From: Myxococcales bacterium
Lineage (GTDB): Bacteria > Myxococcota_A > Bradymonadia > UBA7976 > UBA1532
Assembly (NCBI GenBank): GCA_020633435.1
Contig: JACKDP010000009.1
Span: 310,001 to 374,000, forward strand
DNA: 64,000 nt
Reading direction: 5' to 3'
Position 1 is the first letter of the stretch, and every line of letters starts with the position of its first letter. Of the stretch, positions 33,362 to 42,377 are shown piece after piece. Under the pieces are notes generated by a model. That model was given only the letters and a program-made list of their open reading frames with translations, made no database searches and was not told where the DNA came from. The translations under genes and the position numbers were made by a program.

Positions 33362-34620
33362 TCACCAGGAATTTCAAGTACTTGCTCGCGGCGCTGCTGG
33401 TCGCGGGCTGCGCGGATCCCGACGCCACGGCGCCGCGCAGCGCCGGCCCGCGGGCGCCCGCCGCCGAGAAGCCGGCCGACCAGCCCACGCCGCCCGACGA
33501 GACGCCGCCCGACGAGACGCCGCCCGACGAGACGCCGCCCGACGAGACGCCGCCCGACGAGACGCCGCCCGACGAGACGCCGCCCGACGAGACGCCGCCC
33601 GACGAGACGCCGCCCGACGAGACGCCGCCCGACGAGACGCCGCCCGACGAGACGCCGCCCGACGCGTGCCCGCCCGGCGTCCAGTGCGTCGCCAGCCTGC
33701 CCTTCCTGGCCCGCGGCGACACCCGCCGCGGCGGCCCGTCCCGCTTCGACGCCTACGGCTGCGCCCCCGAGACGGACGAGTCGGGCCCCGAAGAGGTCTA
33801 CCGCGTCGACGTGCCCACCGATGGCTTCCTGGCCGTCGAGCTGAGCGGCATGGCCGACGAGGTCGACGTCGACGTCCACCTGCTCACCGACCTCGACGCC
33901 GGCGCCTGCCTCGATCGCGGCCACTGGCGGGCCGGCTGGCCCGTGACGGCCGGCCGCTACTGGGTGGTGGCCGACTCCTGGGTGACGCCGGCCGGCGAGG
34001 CCCTGCCCGGGGCCTACTCCCTGCGCTTCACGCTGACGACGCCCCAGACGCTGGAGGACGAGGGCGTGGCCCCCGCGCTGGCCGACGCCGCCCTGCACGC
34101 CTTCGGGCAAGCCTGGACGGAGGGCCAGACCGACCGGCTCGAGTACACGGTGACCGACTTCTCCCTGCACTCCTCGGAGCCGCGGGCCTGGATGTTCGAC
34201 CTGGCCACGGGCGACCTGCTCTGGCACCTGCACATCGCCCATGGCGACGGCAGCGCCGACCCCGCCGATCCGGGCACGGCCGTCCGCTTCTCGAACGTCC
34301 CGGAGAGCCACCAGTCGAGCCTGGGCCTGCTGCGCGCCGCCGAGGCCTACGAGGGCGACTACGGGCACTCGTTCCGCCTGGACGGCCTGGAGCCCGGCTA
34401 CAACGACAACGTCCGCCGCCGCGACATCGTGGTGCACCCCTCGGCCGGCAGCCGCGACACGTACGTCGCCGAGCACGGCCAGGTGCTCAACTCGTGGGGC
34501 TGCCCCGCCATCGACGACCGCATCGCGCCCACTGTCGTCGACACCCTCGCCGAGGGCTCCCTGCTGTTCTTCTGGTACCCCGATGGGGACTGGAGCGAGC
34601 GCTCCGCCTACTTGCCCTGA
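33358..34620 (+). CDS. lipoprotein with DETPP repeats, PPC-like and L,D-transpeptidase-related domains
   Basis: 420 residues. Lipobox LLVAGC, then an A/P linker and eleven exact DETPP repeats (about residues 47-101), which would form a stiff acidic spacer to reach the peptidoglycan. A bacterial pre-peptidase (PPC)-like beta domain follows (about 120-225), then a domain of the murein L,D-transpeptidase catalytic-related family: FSLHSSEPRAWMFDLATG, SNVPESHQSSLGL, RRRDIVVHPS and LNSWGCPAIDDR, with the catalytic Cys at 382. Likely a cell-wall cross-linking or trimming enzyme. Starts at GTG 33358, coupled to the RND pump gene. Confidence 0.85.
   Translation: MITRNFKYLLAALLVAGCADPDATAPRSAGPRAPAAEKPADQPTPPDETPPDETPPDETPPDETPPDETPPDETPPDETPPDETPPDETPPDETPPDETPPDACPPGVQCVASLPFLARGDTRRGGPSRFDAYGCAPETDESGPEEVYRVDVPTDGFLAVELSGMADEVDVDVHLLTDLDAGACLDRGHWRAGWPVTAGRYWVVADSWVTPAGEALPGAYSLRFTLTTPQTLEDEGVAPALADAALHAFGQAWTEGQTDRLEYTVTDFSLHSSEPRAWMFDLATGDLLWHLHIAHGDGSADPADPGTAVRFSNVPESHQSSLGLLRAAEAYEGDYGHSFRLDGLEPGYNDNVRRRDIVVHPSAGSRDTYVAEHGQVLNSWGCPAIDDRIAPTVVDTLAEGSLLFFWYPDGDWSERSAYLP
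33496..33660 (+). repeat. eleven perfect tandem copies of a 15-nt coding repeat
   Basis: The unit gacgagacgccgccc is repeated eleven times without a mismatch, in frame, encoding DETPP. Identical copies suggest recent slippage expansion; copy number may vary between strains and would change spacer length without shifting frame. Confidence 0.97.
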
Positions 34621-36788
34621 GGTGAGCCCGGGGGCACCTCGGCCCCCGTCTTGCCCCGCGCCAGCGCCGCGAGGTGGTGGTCGAGGTAGCGCCCGAGCAG
34701 CGCTTGCAGCGCTGGCGCCTCCGGGTGCTCGTCGAAGAGGTTGCGCCGCTCCAGCGGATCCGCTTGCAGATCATAGAGTTCGAAGTAGTTCTCGCGGATC
34801 CGCTGGATGAGCTTCAGGGGCCCGACGCGCACGCCGACCTGGTGGGCGCGGTAGTTGGAGTCGGGCAGCGCCTCGAAGAAGACGGGCGCCACCGAGGCCG
34901 GCGTGCCCGTGCGGATCTCGTCGGCGCGGGACCGCCCGATCCACGTCCGGGGCGTCGGCAGGCCGAGCAGGTCGAGGAGGGTCGGGCCCACCTCCATGTG
35001 CCCGATGGGCACGTCGATGCGCCGCGCGGCCACCCCCGGCACATGCATGACCAGCGGCACATGGACCATCTCCTCGTACAGAGAGTGGCCATGGAAGCGG
35101 TGGCCGTGGTCCAGGAACTCATCGCCGTGGTCCGCCGTGATGACCAGCAGCGTGGAGTCCCACAGGCCGCGCTCCTTCAGGCCGTCGATCAGCCGGCCCA
35201 GGTGCACGTCGGTGTAGCGCAGGATGGCCCGATAGCGGGCCTCGTCGGAGCTGCCGTCCGCGGGGAAGCCCTCGACCTCGAAGTAGGGATCGTGGGGGTC
35301 GTAGTAGTGGCCCCACAGGAAGAAGCGGTCGGTCTTCGGGACGAGCTGCCCGGCGCGGAAGGCGTCCACATGGCGCAGCATGCCGTCCGTCAGGTGGGCG
35401 GAGCCGGGCTTCGCGCCGTGCACGGTGAAGTCGCTCGTGCTGTAGTCGGCGGTGTGGGTGCCCTGGCGCAGCCCCCGGATGAAGAAGATGGTGACGTTGG
35501 CGAAGAGCGCCGTGTGCCAGCCCTTGTCCCGCAGCACCTCGGCCAGCAGCGTCATCGCCGCCACCGGCGTCTGATCGCGGCCCATGTCGAGGCGCGATGG
35601 CACCGTGCTCGTCATGAGGGCCGGGATGGACCAGTACGTCGACGCGCCATGGGCATAAGCCTGCGTAAAGTCGACGGATTCCTCAGCCAGCGCCCGCAGC
35701 CGGGGCATCTCCTCGAGGGCGATGTCGGCCCGCACGGTGTCGACCGTCAGGAAGACCACGTTCCATGGCACCACCGGCCCCGCCGGCGCCGGCGGACGCG
35801 GCAGGTGCAGCGGATCATCGGCCCGGCGCAGATCGGCCCCCGTGCAGTTCTGATCCACGCCGTCCTCGGGGGCGTCGTAGACCCCGGGTCGGATGGCCGG
35901 GTTGGCGTCGTCGCAGTCCCCCCCGGCGAAGCTGCCGGGCACGCCGTCCCCGTCCCCATCCCCCAGCCGGGCCAGCAGGCCGCTGATGCGGCCGGCGATG
36001 AGCGTGTCGCGATCGAGCGCCAGCAGTCGGCTCTGGCTGTCGCCCAGGTGCCCACGGGCCCAGGCCACGGCGCCGACGGCCGCCAGCACCCCGGCCAGCG
36101 CCGCCCCCGCCGCCACCGCGCCCCGCGGGCGGGCCGCGATCCACCAGCGCGCCGCCACCAGCGCCGCCAGCCAGGCCAGCAGCAGCCGCAGGGGCCGCAG
36201 GTCCACGGTCGCGAGCTCCTTGCGGATGACCGGCGCGAGCACCACGCCGATCACGATCAGGCCGCCCGCCCAGGCCGCCGCGCCCCGCGCCGAGGTCGGA
36301 TCCAGCGCCCGGGGCAGCCGCCGGGACACGGCGCGCAGGGCCCGCGTCAGCAGGGCCACGACGGGCCCGGCGATGAGGGCCGAGAACCCGAGCAGCAGCA
36401 CCGCCGCGAGCCCCGCCCCGAGGCCCTGGTAGATGGGCTTGCGGAAGGCCTTCACGAACTTGACGGTCGCGCCCTGGACGCCGAAGAGCAGGATGGCCGC
36501 CACCACGAGGCCGAAGACGACCCAGGCGGCCACCCGGGCCGGCTCCGGGGCCGGGCCCCCCTCGCGCCCCCAGCGCCAGCCGGCGCGCGCGGCGTCGCCG
36601 ACCCCCAGGATCAGCGCCCCGGCCCCCCACAGCGGCAGGCCCAGCACCCCCACGACGGCCAGCGCGAAGGCCGCGCCGCCCCCGCCGAGCGCGGTGTCGC
36701 CCGCGGCGAGCGTCCGCACGATCTCGAAGAGCACGATGGCCAGGGCCGCGAGGGCCGCGGGGGCTGCAAAACGGGTCCAGTGCCGCAC
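34608..36788 (-). CDS. membrane sulfatase/phosphatase-fold enzyme with MopE-like metal motif
   Basis: 726 residues. About five to seven N-terminal transmembrane helices (residues 1-235), then a short Asp-rich calcium/metal-binding stretch of the MopE/thrombospondin-3 type (DGDGDGVPGS, GGDCDD, DGVDQNC) at about 260-300, then a sulfatase-fold domain: VVFLTVDTVRADI, STYWSIPALMTS, ADHGDEF and HGHRFHGHS. The usual formylglycine Cys is a Ser here (SIPA), so it may be a phosphodiesterase or phosphoethanolamine/LTA-synthase-like transferase rather than a true sulfatase. GTG 36788 was chosen (GAGGAG 6 nt upstream). It overlaps the L,D-transpeptidase gene end by 13 nt. Confidence 0.85.
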   Translation of the reverse strand: MRHWTRFAAPAALAALAIVLFEIVRTLAAGDTALGGGGAAFALAVVGVLGLPLWGAGALILGVGDAARAGWRWGREGGPAPEPARVAAWVVFGLVVAAILLFGVQGATVKFVKAFRKPIYQGLGAGLAAVLLLGFSALIAGPVVALLTRALRAVSRRLPRALDPTSARGAAAWAGGLIVIGVVLAPVIRKELATVDLRPLRLLLAWLAALVAARWWIAARPRGAVAAGAALAGVLAAVGAVAWARGHLGDSQSRLLALDRDTLIAGRISGLLARLGDGDGDGVPGSFAGGDCDDANPAIRPGVYDAPEDGVDQNCTGADLRRADDPLHLPRPPAPAGPVVPWNVVFLTVDTVRADIALEEMPRLRALAEESVDFTQAYAHGASTYWSIPALMTSTVPSRLDMGRDQTPVAAMTLLAEVLRDKGWHTALFANVTIFFIRGLRQGTHTADYSTSDFTVHGAKPGSAHLTDGMLRHVDAFRAGQLVPKTDRFFLWGHYYDPHDPYFEVEGFPADGSSDEARYRAILRYTDVHLGRLIDGLKERGLWDSTLLVITADHGDEFLDHGHRFHGHSLYEEMVHVPLVMHVPGVAARRIDVPIGHMEVGPTLLDLLGLPTPRTWIGRSRADEIRTGTPASVAPVFFEALPDSNYRAHQVGVRVGPLKLIQRIRENYFELYDLQADPLERRNLFDEHPEAPALQALLGRYLDHHLAALARGKTGAEVPPGSPQGK

Positions 36789-36912
36789 CGGCCGCTCCTC
36801 ACGCCGCGGGTGAAGGGGCCTTGTACGCCACATCGGCGCGCGATTGAAGCCCGACGCGCGCAAACCGCGCCCGCGGACTCCCTGGTTTTGCCTTGAAGAA
36901 CGGGTGCTTGGG

Positions 36913-37575
36913 CTATTGCACGGAGAGGTCGAACGGGTAGCTGATCACCTGCACGCCGCCCCCGGGCGGGGCGAAGCGCCACTGCCGCGCGCGCTCCTTG
37001 AGGCAGGCCCCCACCGACTTGTCCTTGAGGGTGTCCTGGGTGATGGCCACGGCCATCGGCATGCCGTCCTTGCCGATGGTCCACTGCACGGTGATGCGGC
37101 CCCGCACGGTCGGATCCTTCAGGGCCACGCGGGCGTAGCAGGTGTGCACGTCCCCGTTGTGGTTGCGGATGACCTGCATCGGCGAGAGCCGCGGGGCCGC
37201 CGGCGCGACCGGGGCCGGCGCCGCGGTCGGCGGGGCCACCGGCTTCGGCCGCTTCATCACGGGCAGGGACTTGCGCACGGGAGCCTTCGGCCGGGTGGCC
37301 TCCTCCTCCACGATGGCCGCGCCCGCGATGATACGGAAGCCCCCCGCCGCCGCGTCGGCCTCGGGGGCCGCCGCGTCCGTCGGGGCCGCGTCCGCCGGCG
37401 TGGCGTCCGCTACCCGGGCGTCGGGCGACTGCGCGTCGGGTACGCCGCGATCGGGCACCGGCGGCGCCGCGGACAGGGGCGCGGCGGACGGCGCCGTCGC
37501 CGCCGCCGGCTCCACCGCCTCCTCCGCGCACGCTGCCAGGATGAGCACCCCCCAGAGTCCAACCGCCCCCTTCAA
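36913..37575 (-). CDS. lipoprotein with AgmX/PglI-type C-terminal domain
   Basis: 220 residues. Signal and lipobox (LWGVLILAAC), a long A/P/D linker, then the AgmX/PglI C-terminal domain (about residues 130-220): HNGDVHTCYARVAL, GRITVQWTIGKDG, CLKERARQWRFAPP. These TonB-like domains occur in myxobacterial motility and transport proteins. TTG start, overlapping the stop of the upstream TPR gene (TTGA). Third gene of the operon with the NodB-like and TPR proteins. Confidence 0.8.
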   Translation of the reverse strand: MKGAVGLWGVLILAACAEEAVEPAAATAPSAAPLSAAPPVPDRGVPDAQSPDARVADATPADAAPTDAAAPEADAAAGGFRIIAGAAIVEEEATRPKAPVRKSLPVMKRPKPVAPPTAAPAPVAPAAPRLSPMQVIRNHNGDVHTCYARVALKDPTVRGRITVQWTIGKDGMPMAVAITQDTLKDKSVGACLKERARQWRFAPPGGGVQVISYPFDLSVQ

Positions 37576-38729
37576 GCGTCCCCCCCCCGGTCCCAGTCGA
37601 AAGCCCGCACCTGCGGGTGGCGGATCAGATAATAATCCAGCACATCGCGCAGCGCCACGTCCCGTCGTCCTTCCTCAAACGCTTCGATGAGGCCGGCGGA
37701 TACGCGTTCCTGGTTGGGATCGACCACGGGGGGGCCGACGCGGAAGCCGGGCCACGCGCCATCGGTGACGCTGGCGTCCGGCTCGAGGCGGCTCATGGGC
37801 TCGACGCGGTGCCACGGGACGGCCGCCCGGCCGACCCAGCCGAGGAGCTCGGGCTCGGCCGGGTCGGGGTCGCCGTCGGGCACCAGCGCGAGGGCGAAGT
37901 GCAGCACCCGGACGCCCCGGTCGCGCCACGCCGCCTCGGCGGCGCGCGCCTCGGCGACAGACTTGAGGACGGCGCTGCAGAGCAGGACGCGGCAGCCCGG
38001 CCCCGGCGCGGCGGTGAGCACGTCGACGCCGAGGGCGTGGGCGCAGAGCCGGGCCACCGGGCCGTGGTGCGGGCCCGCCCCCGCCACCCCGTCGAAGCGC
38101 CAGCCCTTCCGCTCGACCAGCGCTTGCAGGCGCCGGACGGTGACGGCGATGTGCACGGGCGAGAGGAGCAGGTACCGGCGGGGGTTCAGCGCCAGGCCGC
38201 CATCGCCGAAGGTGCCGAGGACGACGTTGGTGGCGAAGAGGTAGCGGACGGCGCGCAGGTCGTCGACGCGCTCGCCCCCGGCGAACTCGCGGTACCGGGG
38301 CAGCGCCGCCAGGAGCACCGCCGAGCTGGCGTCGTCGGCGTCTTTCAGGGCCTCCTCGGCCTCGTCGTACCGCCGCAGCGCCAGCAGCATGCGCCCCAGG
38401 TTCACGCGGGCCTGGTGCTCGCCCGCGTCGACCACCGCCCGGTAGTCCGCGAGCGCCTCGTCGTACCGCCGCAGGCGGCCGCAGACGTAAGCGCGCCACT
38501 CCAGGATCTGCGGGTCGGGCGAGATGGCGAGGGCCTGGTCGAAGAGCGTCAGGGCGGCCTCGAACCGGTTGCGGTTCGCCTCGATGCGGCCGAGGGCGTA
38601 GTACGGATCCGGGAAGCCGGGGTTCATGGAGCAGGCCGCCTCGTAAGCGCGCACGGCCTCCTCCAGGCGGTCCTGCAGCTCGAACTGCCGACCGCGCTCG
38701 AACTGGCGGCGAGCGAACACGTCGCTCAT
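37572..38729 (-). CDS. TPR-containing hypothetical protein
   Basis: 385 residues, cytoplasmic by lack of a signal. The first ~150 residues hold three to four tetratricopeptide repeats (RLEEAVRAYEAACSMNPGFP, RFEAALTLFDQALAISPDP, RRYDEALADYRAVVDAGEHQ, RRYDEAEEALKDADD), for protein contacts. The C-terminal ~230 residues are unassigned, with a possible Rossmann-like VLLCSAVLKSVAEARAAEAA. ATGA overlap with the gene upstream and TTGA with the gene downstream: tightly coupled operon. Confidence 0.75.
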   Translation of the reverse strand: MSDVFARRQFERGRQFELQDRLEEAVRAYEAACSMNPGFPDPYYALGRIEANRNRFEAALTLFDQALAISPDPQILEWRAYVCGRLRRYDEALADYRAVVDAGEHQARVNLGRMLLALRRYDEAEEALKDADDASSAVLLAALPRYREFAGGERVDDLRAVRYLFATNVVLGTFGDGGLALNPRRYLLLSPVHIAVTVRRLQALVERKGWRFDGVAGAGPHHGPVARLCAHALGVDVLTAAPGPGCRVLLCSAVLKSVAEARAAEAAWRDRGVRVLHFALALVPDGDPDPAEPELLGWVGRAAVPWHRVEPMSRLEPDASVTDGAWPGFRVGPPVVDPNQERVSAGLIEAFEEGRRDVALRDVLDYYLIRHPQVRAFDWDRGGDA

Positions 38730-40567
38730 GGCTCGCCCCAGGGCGCGACCGGCCGGATGGGGATGGCATCCCCCGACGGCACCGCGACGCCCGCTGGCGA
38801 GACCACGCGCACCAGCTGACGCCCCAGCAGATCCCCATCCACGCGCAACACCGCTCCTGGCCGCAGGTACCCCGACCTGCCTGCCCCCGACAGGATCGAG
38901 CGGGCCAGCCCGTGACGCAAGCGGGCACGCCGAGAAAGGCGATCGGGGGGCGCCTCGGCCCCCTCCGGCGCCCCCAGCAGCGGCGGCGCGGCGGCGGCCA
39001 CCACGTCCCCCGGCCCCAGGGAGGCCCCCGTCGCGAGCACGCGCTGCACGAGCGTCCCGGGGGCCACGGGGAACCCCTCGCCGTCGGGCCCCAGGCGATC
39101 CCCCGTCGGCAGGCCGCCCCGCCGCAGCACCAGGAAGGGCCCCGGCCGCAGGAAGCCATCCGACGCGCGGGCCGTCCGCAGCAGGGCCGGCAGATCCACC
39201 GGGCTGCGCACCGCCAGGTACAGGTACTCCGCGAGCGACAGCTCGACCACCTGCACGAAGCCGCCGATGCCGGCCTCCACCTCGGCGGGCGTGGCCCCGG
39301 GCGCCAGCGGGCGGCCGATGACCAGCGCCACCGACGCCCGCCCCTCCAGCAGCAGCGGCGTCTCCAGCCCCAGCCGCGCCAGGGCGCCGGCCACCAGCCC
39401 CCGCAGCACCCAGGGCAGGCGCTGCCGGGCCTCGATGCGCACCAGATCCGGCGTCGCTGGCAAGCTCGTCGTGCCACCGGGCGGCCCCGCCACCCGCGCG
39501 TCGCGCTGGCTGGTGCCCAGCTCCTCCACCACCCACCACTGGACGCGTCCGCCGGGGCCCAGGGGCGTCACCGGCGGCAGGATGTGGTCGGCCGCGATGG
39601 TGCGCGCGCAGCCCGGCATGGCCAGCCACGCCGCGCGCTTTGCCCAGAGATCCAGCGCCGGACCGGCGAGCACCTCGGCCGTCCCCTGCTCCGACCCGCC
39701 GAGGGGCAGCACGCGCACGCCCGCCGCCGTCTCGGCCTCCACCAGCCCCCAGCGGGGGCGATCCCCCACCGCGCCGGCCTCAACCCCGAGGGGGGCGGCG
39801 CAGGCGGCCGGCAGGCCCGGACCCAGGTAGCGGACGAGCTGCGGGGGGTGGTGGCGCGCGACCTGCTCGCCCAGGACGACTGACACCGGCACCGCGGCGA
39901 GCTTGCGGGCCGCCAGCGCCTCGGCGAGCGCCGGCACGAGGCCCACGGCCGGGCAGCCGGGCCGGCTCACCGGCAGCGCCACGATCTCGCCGTCGGCCAG
40001 CCGCGGCACCAGGCTCGCCGCCAGCTCCGCCGGGGTGCCGCCCTCGCCGTACACGCTCCACAGCACCACCGGCCGCTCCACCTCCGCGGCCCCGCCCAGT
40101 CCCAGCGGATCGGGCGCGCCGCCGGGCCGCCAGAACCGCGGCACCGTCGTCGCCACGCGGGCGTCGGCCAGCGCGTCGTCGAGCGCCCGCGCGGCCGCCG
40201 TGAGGCCCTGGCGCATGGCCTCGGGGCCCGCCCGCCAGGCCGCGGGCGGCGCCGGCACGCGCAACGCGACCTCATGCCCCTCGGCCACCAGGCGCCCCAG
40301 CACGGGCCCACCCTCGGCCACCTCGTCCGCCGTCAGGAAGAACGTCACCCGCAGCGCCGCCTGGCCCTCCGCGGGCTCCTTCAGGCGGCCCAGCAGATCG
40401 GCGGCGCAGGGCCCCAGGCCGTCGAAGCTGAGGCCGACGCCCCGGCCGGGCTGGCCGCGCAGGTAGACCTGATGCAGGACGTCGAGCCGCGTCGTCGCCG
40501 GCGCGACCGGGGGGCTGCCGCAGCCGAGCACGGCAGCCAGGGCGAGCAGGGGGAGGGCCCTCGACAC
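38726..40567 (-). CDS. lipoprotein with degenerate NodB-like (polysaccharide deacetylase) domain
   Basis: 613 residues starting at GTG 40567. Signal and lipobox (LAAVLGC). Residues about 40-210 follow the NodB deacetylase layout (GVGLSFDGLGPCAADLL, RVTFFLTADEVA, VAEGHEVALRV, RFWRPGG, GEIVALPV), but the metal-binding second Asp and the H-x3-H pair are missing (SFDG instead of TFDD, LRVPAP instead of HTx2H), so deacetylase activity is doubtful. The C-terminal part (about 370-590) has a few fumarylacetoacetate-hydrolase-like blocks (ALVIGRPL, SLGPGDVV), a weak match. First gene of a coupled three-gene operon. Confidence 0.6.
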   Translation of the reverse strand: MSRALPLLALAAVLGCGSPPVAPATTRLDVLHQVYLRGQPGRGVGLSFDGLGPCAADLLGRLKEPAEGQAALRVTFFLTADEVAEGGPVLGRLVAEGHEVALRVPAPPAAWRAGPEAMRQGLTAAARALDDALADARVATTVPRFWRPGGAPDPLGLGGAAEVERPVVLWSVYGEGGTPAELAASLVPRLADGEIVALPVSRPGCPAVGLVPALAEALAARKLAAVPVSVVLGEQVARHHPPQLVRYLGPGLPAACAAPLGVEAGAVGDRPRWGLVEAETAAGVRVLPLGGSEQGTAEVLAGPALDLWAKRAAWLAMPGCARTIAADHILPPVTPLGPGGRVQWWVVEELGTSQRDARVAGPPGGTTSLPATPDLVRIEARQRLPWVLRGLVAGALARLGLETPLLLEGRASVALVIGRPLAPGATPAEVEAGIGGFVQVVELSLAEYLYLAVRSPVDLPALLRTARASDGFLRPGPFLVLRRGGLPTGDRLGPDGEGFPVAPGTLVQRVLATGASLGPGDVVAAAAPPLLGAPEGAEAPPDRLSRRARLRHGLARSILSGAGRSGYLRPGAVLRVDGDLLGRQLVRVVSPAGVAVPSGDAIPIRPVAPWGEP

Positions 40568-40573
40568 GGCGCC

Positions 40574-40602
40574 ACGCTATGCCGGCCCGGGCCGCCGTGC
40601 AA
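40574..40602 (-). promoter_or_regulatory. sigma70-type promoter, NodB-like/TPR/AgmX operon
   Basis: Minus strand: TTGCAC (40602-40597), 17-nt spacer, TAGCGT (40579-40574). Only 6 nt separate the -10 box from GTG 40567 and no ribosome site is present, so the mRNA should be leaderless. Confidence 0.5.
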
Positions 40603-40629
40603 GCGGGCCCGGCGACTTCCCGCACGAGC

Positions 40630-40658
40630 TTTACCCACCCGCCGCGGTGGGGCAGGCT
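40630..40658 (+). promoter_or_regulatory. sigma70-type promoter, barrel/ECF/FecR operon
   Basis: TTTACC (40630-40635), 17-nt spacer, CAGGCT (40653-40658), 7 nt before ATG 40666. It is divergent from the promoter of the neighbouring operon, 27 nt apart, so a shared regulator is possible. Confidence 0.4.
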
Positions 40659-40665
40659 GCGCCCC

Positions 40666-41703
40666 ATGGTGATCCCGTGGCTCCTCGTCGTGGCCCTCAC
40701 CGGCGCGCCGGCCCCGTACCTGCTGCCCCCGGCCCCGGCCGGCCCCCTCGGCGCGCGCGTCTGGCCCGTCCTGGCCGGCATGGGCGCGGCCGTCCCGAGC
40801 CAGGCCGTCCCCGGCGACGCCATCCCGGGCGCCGTCGGCTTCGTCTTCGCCACCCTCCCCGACGCCCAGACGCTGCGCCTGCACCGGATCCGGGTCGTGG
40901 AAGGGCTCGAGATCACTTCGGATCTTCCCTGGACGGCGGATGACGCCGCCCTCGCCGAGGCCATCCGCCTGCGGGTCGCCTTCGTCCTCGAGGCCCCGCC
41001 CGAGGCGGGCCAGCCGTGGCGGCCACCCTCCCTGACGCCACCGCCCCCGGAGTCCCCCCTGCCCCCGGAGCGCCTGGCCGATCTGCGCGTCGCCCGTCCG
41101 CCGCCGCCGCCCGGCCACACCAGCCGGGTGCCGTCGCCACCGGGGGTCGACCCGCCGCCCGGTCCCGCCGATCCCCGCCTGGTCGAGGCGCCCGCTCCGG
41201 TCACGGATGGCCCGGGCGCCGGCCGCTTCCGCCTGGGCGTCGAGAGCCTGGCCGACCTCGACGGCGCCAGCCTGGGCCTGCTCCTGGGGGCCGCCTTCGA
41301 GGTCGCGCCCGGCTGGCGCGTCGCCGTCGACGCCGCGGCCCACCCCTTCCACGACTTCCGGCGGGGCGGCCGCCCCCTCGGCGTCACCGCCGCCCGGGTG
41401 GCCGCCCGCGCCCTCCGGGCCATCGGCCACCTGGGCCCCGCCGAAGCGAGCCTCGCCGGCGGCGTCTTCGGCGCGTGGCTGACGGGGGCGGGCGCCGGCC
41501 TCGACACCGGCGACGCCCGGGGCGGCGTGTCGGCCGGTGGCCTCCTGGATCTGCCCCTCGGCGGCCCCCTCTCGGCGACGGCGGGCCTCGACCTGCTGGC
41601 TGCGCTGGCGAGCTCCGAGGCCCGCTACGGCGACGAGGTGCTGCTCCAGCAGGGCCCCCTGGAGCTGCGCGCCCACGTCGTCATCGGCTGGGCGCTCTGG
41701 TGA
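40666..41703 (+). CDS. secreted Pro-rich protein with beta-barrel-like C-terminus
   Basis: 345 residues. Short signal (MVIPWLLVVALTGAPAP), a domain to about residue 115, a Pro-rich linker (PPPPESPLPPERL...PPPPPGH) and a C-terminal half of alternating beta strands ending in HVVIGWALW, as in outer-membrane barrels. It is coupled to the ECF sigma factor gene and resembles the surface or barrel proteins encoded beside ECF/FecR pairs. No named family; the role is inferred from context. Confidence 0.65.
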   Translation: MVIPWLLVVALTGAPAPYLLPPAPAGPLGARVWPVLAGMGAAVPSQAVPGDAIPGAVGFVFATLPDAQTLRLHRIRVVEGLEITSDLPWTADDAALAEAIRLRVAFVLEAPPEAGQPWRPPSLTPPPPESPLPPERLADLRVARPPPPPGHTSRVPSPPGVDPPPGPADPRLVEAPAPVTDGPGAGRFRLGVESLADLDGASLGLLLGAAFEVAPGWRVAVDAAAHPFHDFRRGGRPLGVTAARVAARALRAIGHLGPAEASLAGGVFGAWLTGAGAGLDTGDARGGVSAGGLLDLPLGGPLSATAGLDLLAALASSEARYGDEVLLQQGPLELRAHVVIGWALW

Positions 41704-41771
41704 GCGACCCCCGTGAGACAGCGCCCCCACCACCGGGGTCGAAGCAGCCAGACCCTCCCGGTGGAGACGAG

Positions 41772-42377
41772 ATGTACGCGGGCACCCTGCCCTTGCCGGG
41801 CGTCGCCAGCCCCGACGCCGAGGCCGCCCTGGTGCGCCAGCTGGTGGACGGCGACGAGCGCGCCTGGCGTGGCCTCCACCGCGCCCACGCCGCCGACGTG
41901 TACCGGGTGGCCCGTCGCTTCGTGGACGGCGACGCCGAGGCCGAGGAGGTCGTGCAGGAGGTCTTCGTCGCGGCCTTCCGCTACATCGACCGCTTCCGCG
42001 GCGGCTCGCGCCTGCGCACCTGGCTGTACCGCATCACCGTCAACCGCGCCCTGAAGCGGCGGCGCTGGCGGACGCGGCGGCGCGAGGTAGGCCCCGAGGA
42101 CGCCGAGCGCACGGCCGGCCACGCGATCACCCCCGAGGCCCTCGCCGCCGATCGCCAGGCCCTCGCGGTCCTGCAGGCCTGCCTGGATCGGCTGGAGCCC
42201 CGCAAGCGCGCCGTCCTCGTGCTCCACGAGCTGGAAGGCCTCGACACCCGCGAGATCGCTGAGATTTTGCAGTGCCCGCGCTCGACGGTCCTGACGCGGC
42301 TCTCCCGGGCGCGGCAAGACCTCCTGCGCCTGGCCCAGCGGCGCGGCCTGCGCGCCGACGACGGGGGAGACGCGTGA
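41772..42377 (+). CDS. ECF-family RNA polymerase sigma factor
   Basis: 201 residues. Region 2 (YRVARRFVDGDAEAEEVVQE ... FRYIDRFRGGSRLRTWLYRI) and region 4 (LQACLDRLEPRKRAVLVLHE, LDTREIAEILQCPRSTVLTR) are clear. ECF sigmas are usually held by an anti-sigma factor, here probably the FecR-like protein that follows at once. ATG 41772 was chosen (GGAG 5 nt upstream); GTG 41700, overlapping the upstream stop, would add 24 Pro-rich residues and may also be used. Confidence 0.9.
   Translation: MYAGTLPLPGVASPDAEAALVRQLVDGDERAWRGLHRAHAADVYRVARRFVDGDAEAEEVVQEVFVAAFRYIDRFRGGSRLRTWLYRITVNRALKRRRWRTRRREVGPEDAERTAGHAITPEALAADRQALAVLQACLDRLEPRKRAVLVLHELEGLDTREIAEILQCPRSTVLTRLSRARQDLLRLAQRRGLRADDGGDA

Noticed and set aside
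33496..33660. Possible CRISPR array (regular repeats)
   Set aside because: Units are 15 nt, directly adjacent without spacers and in frame with a lipoprotein gene.
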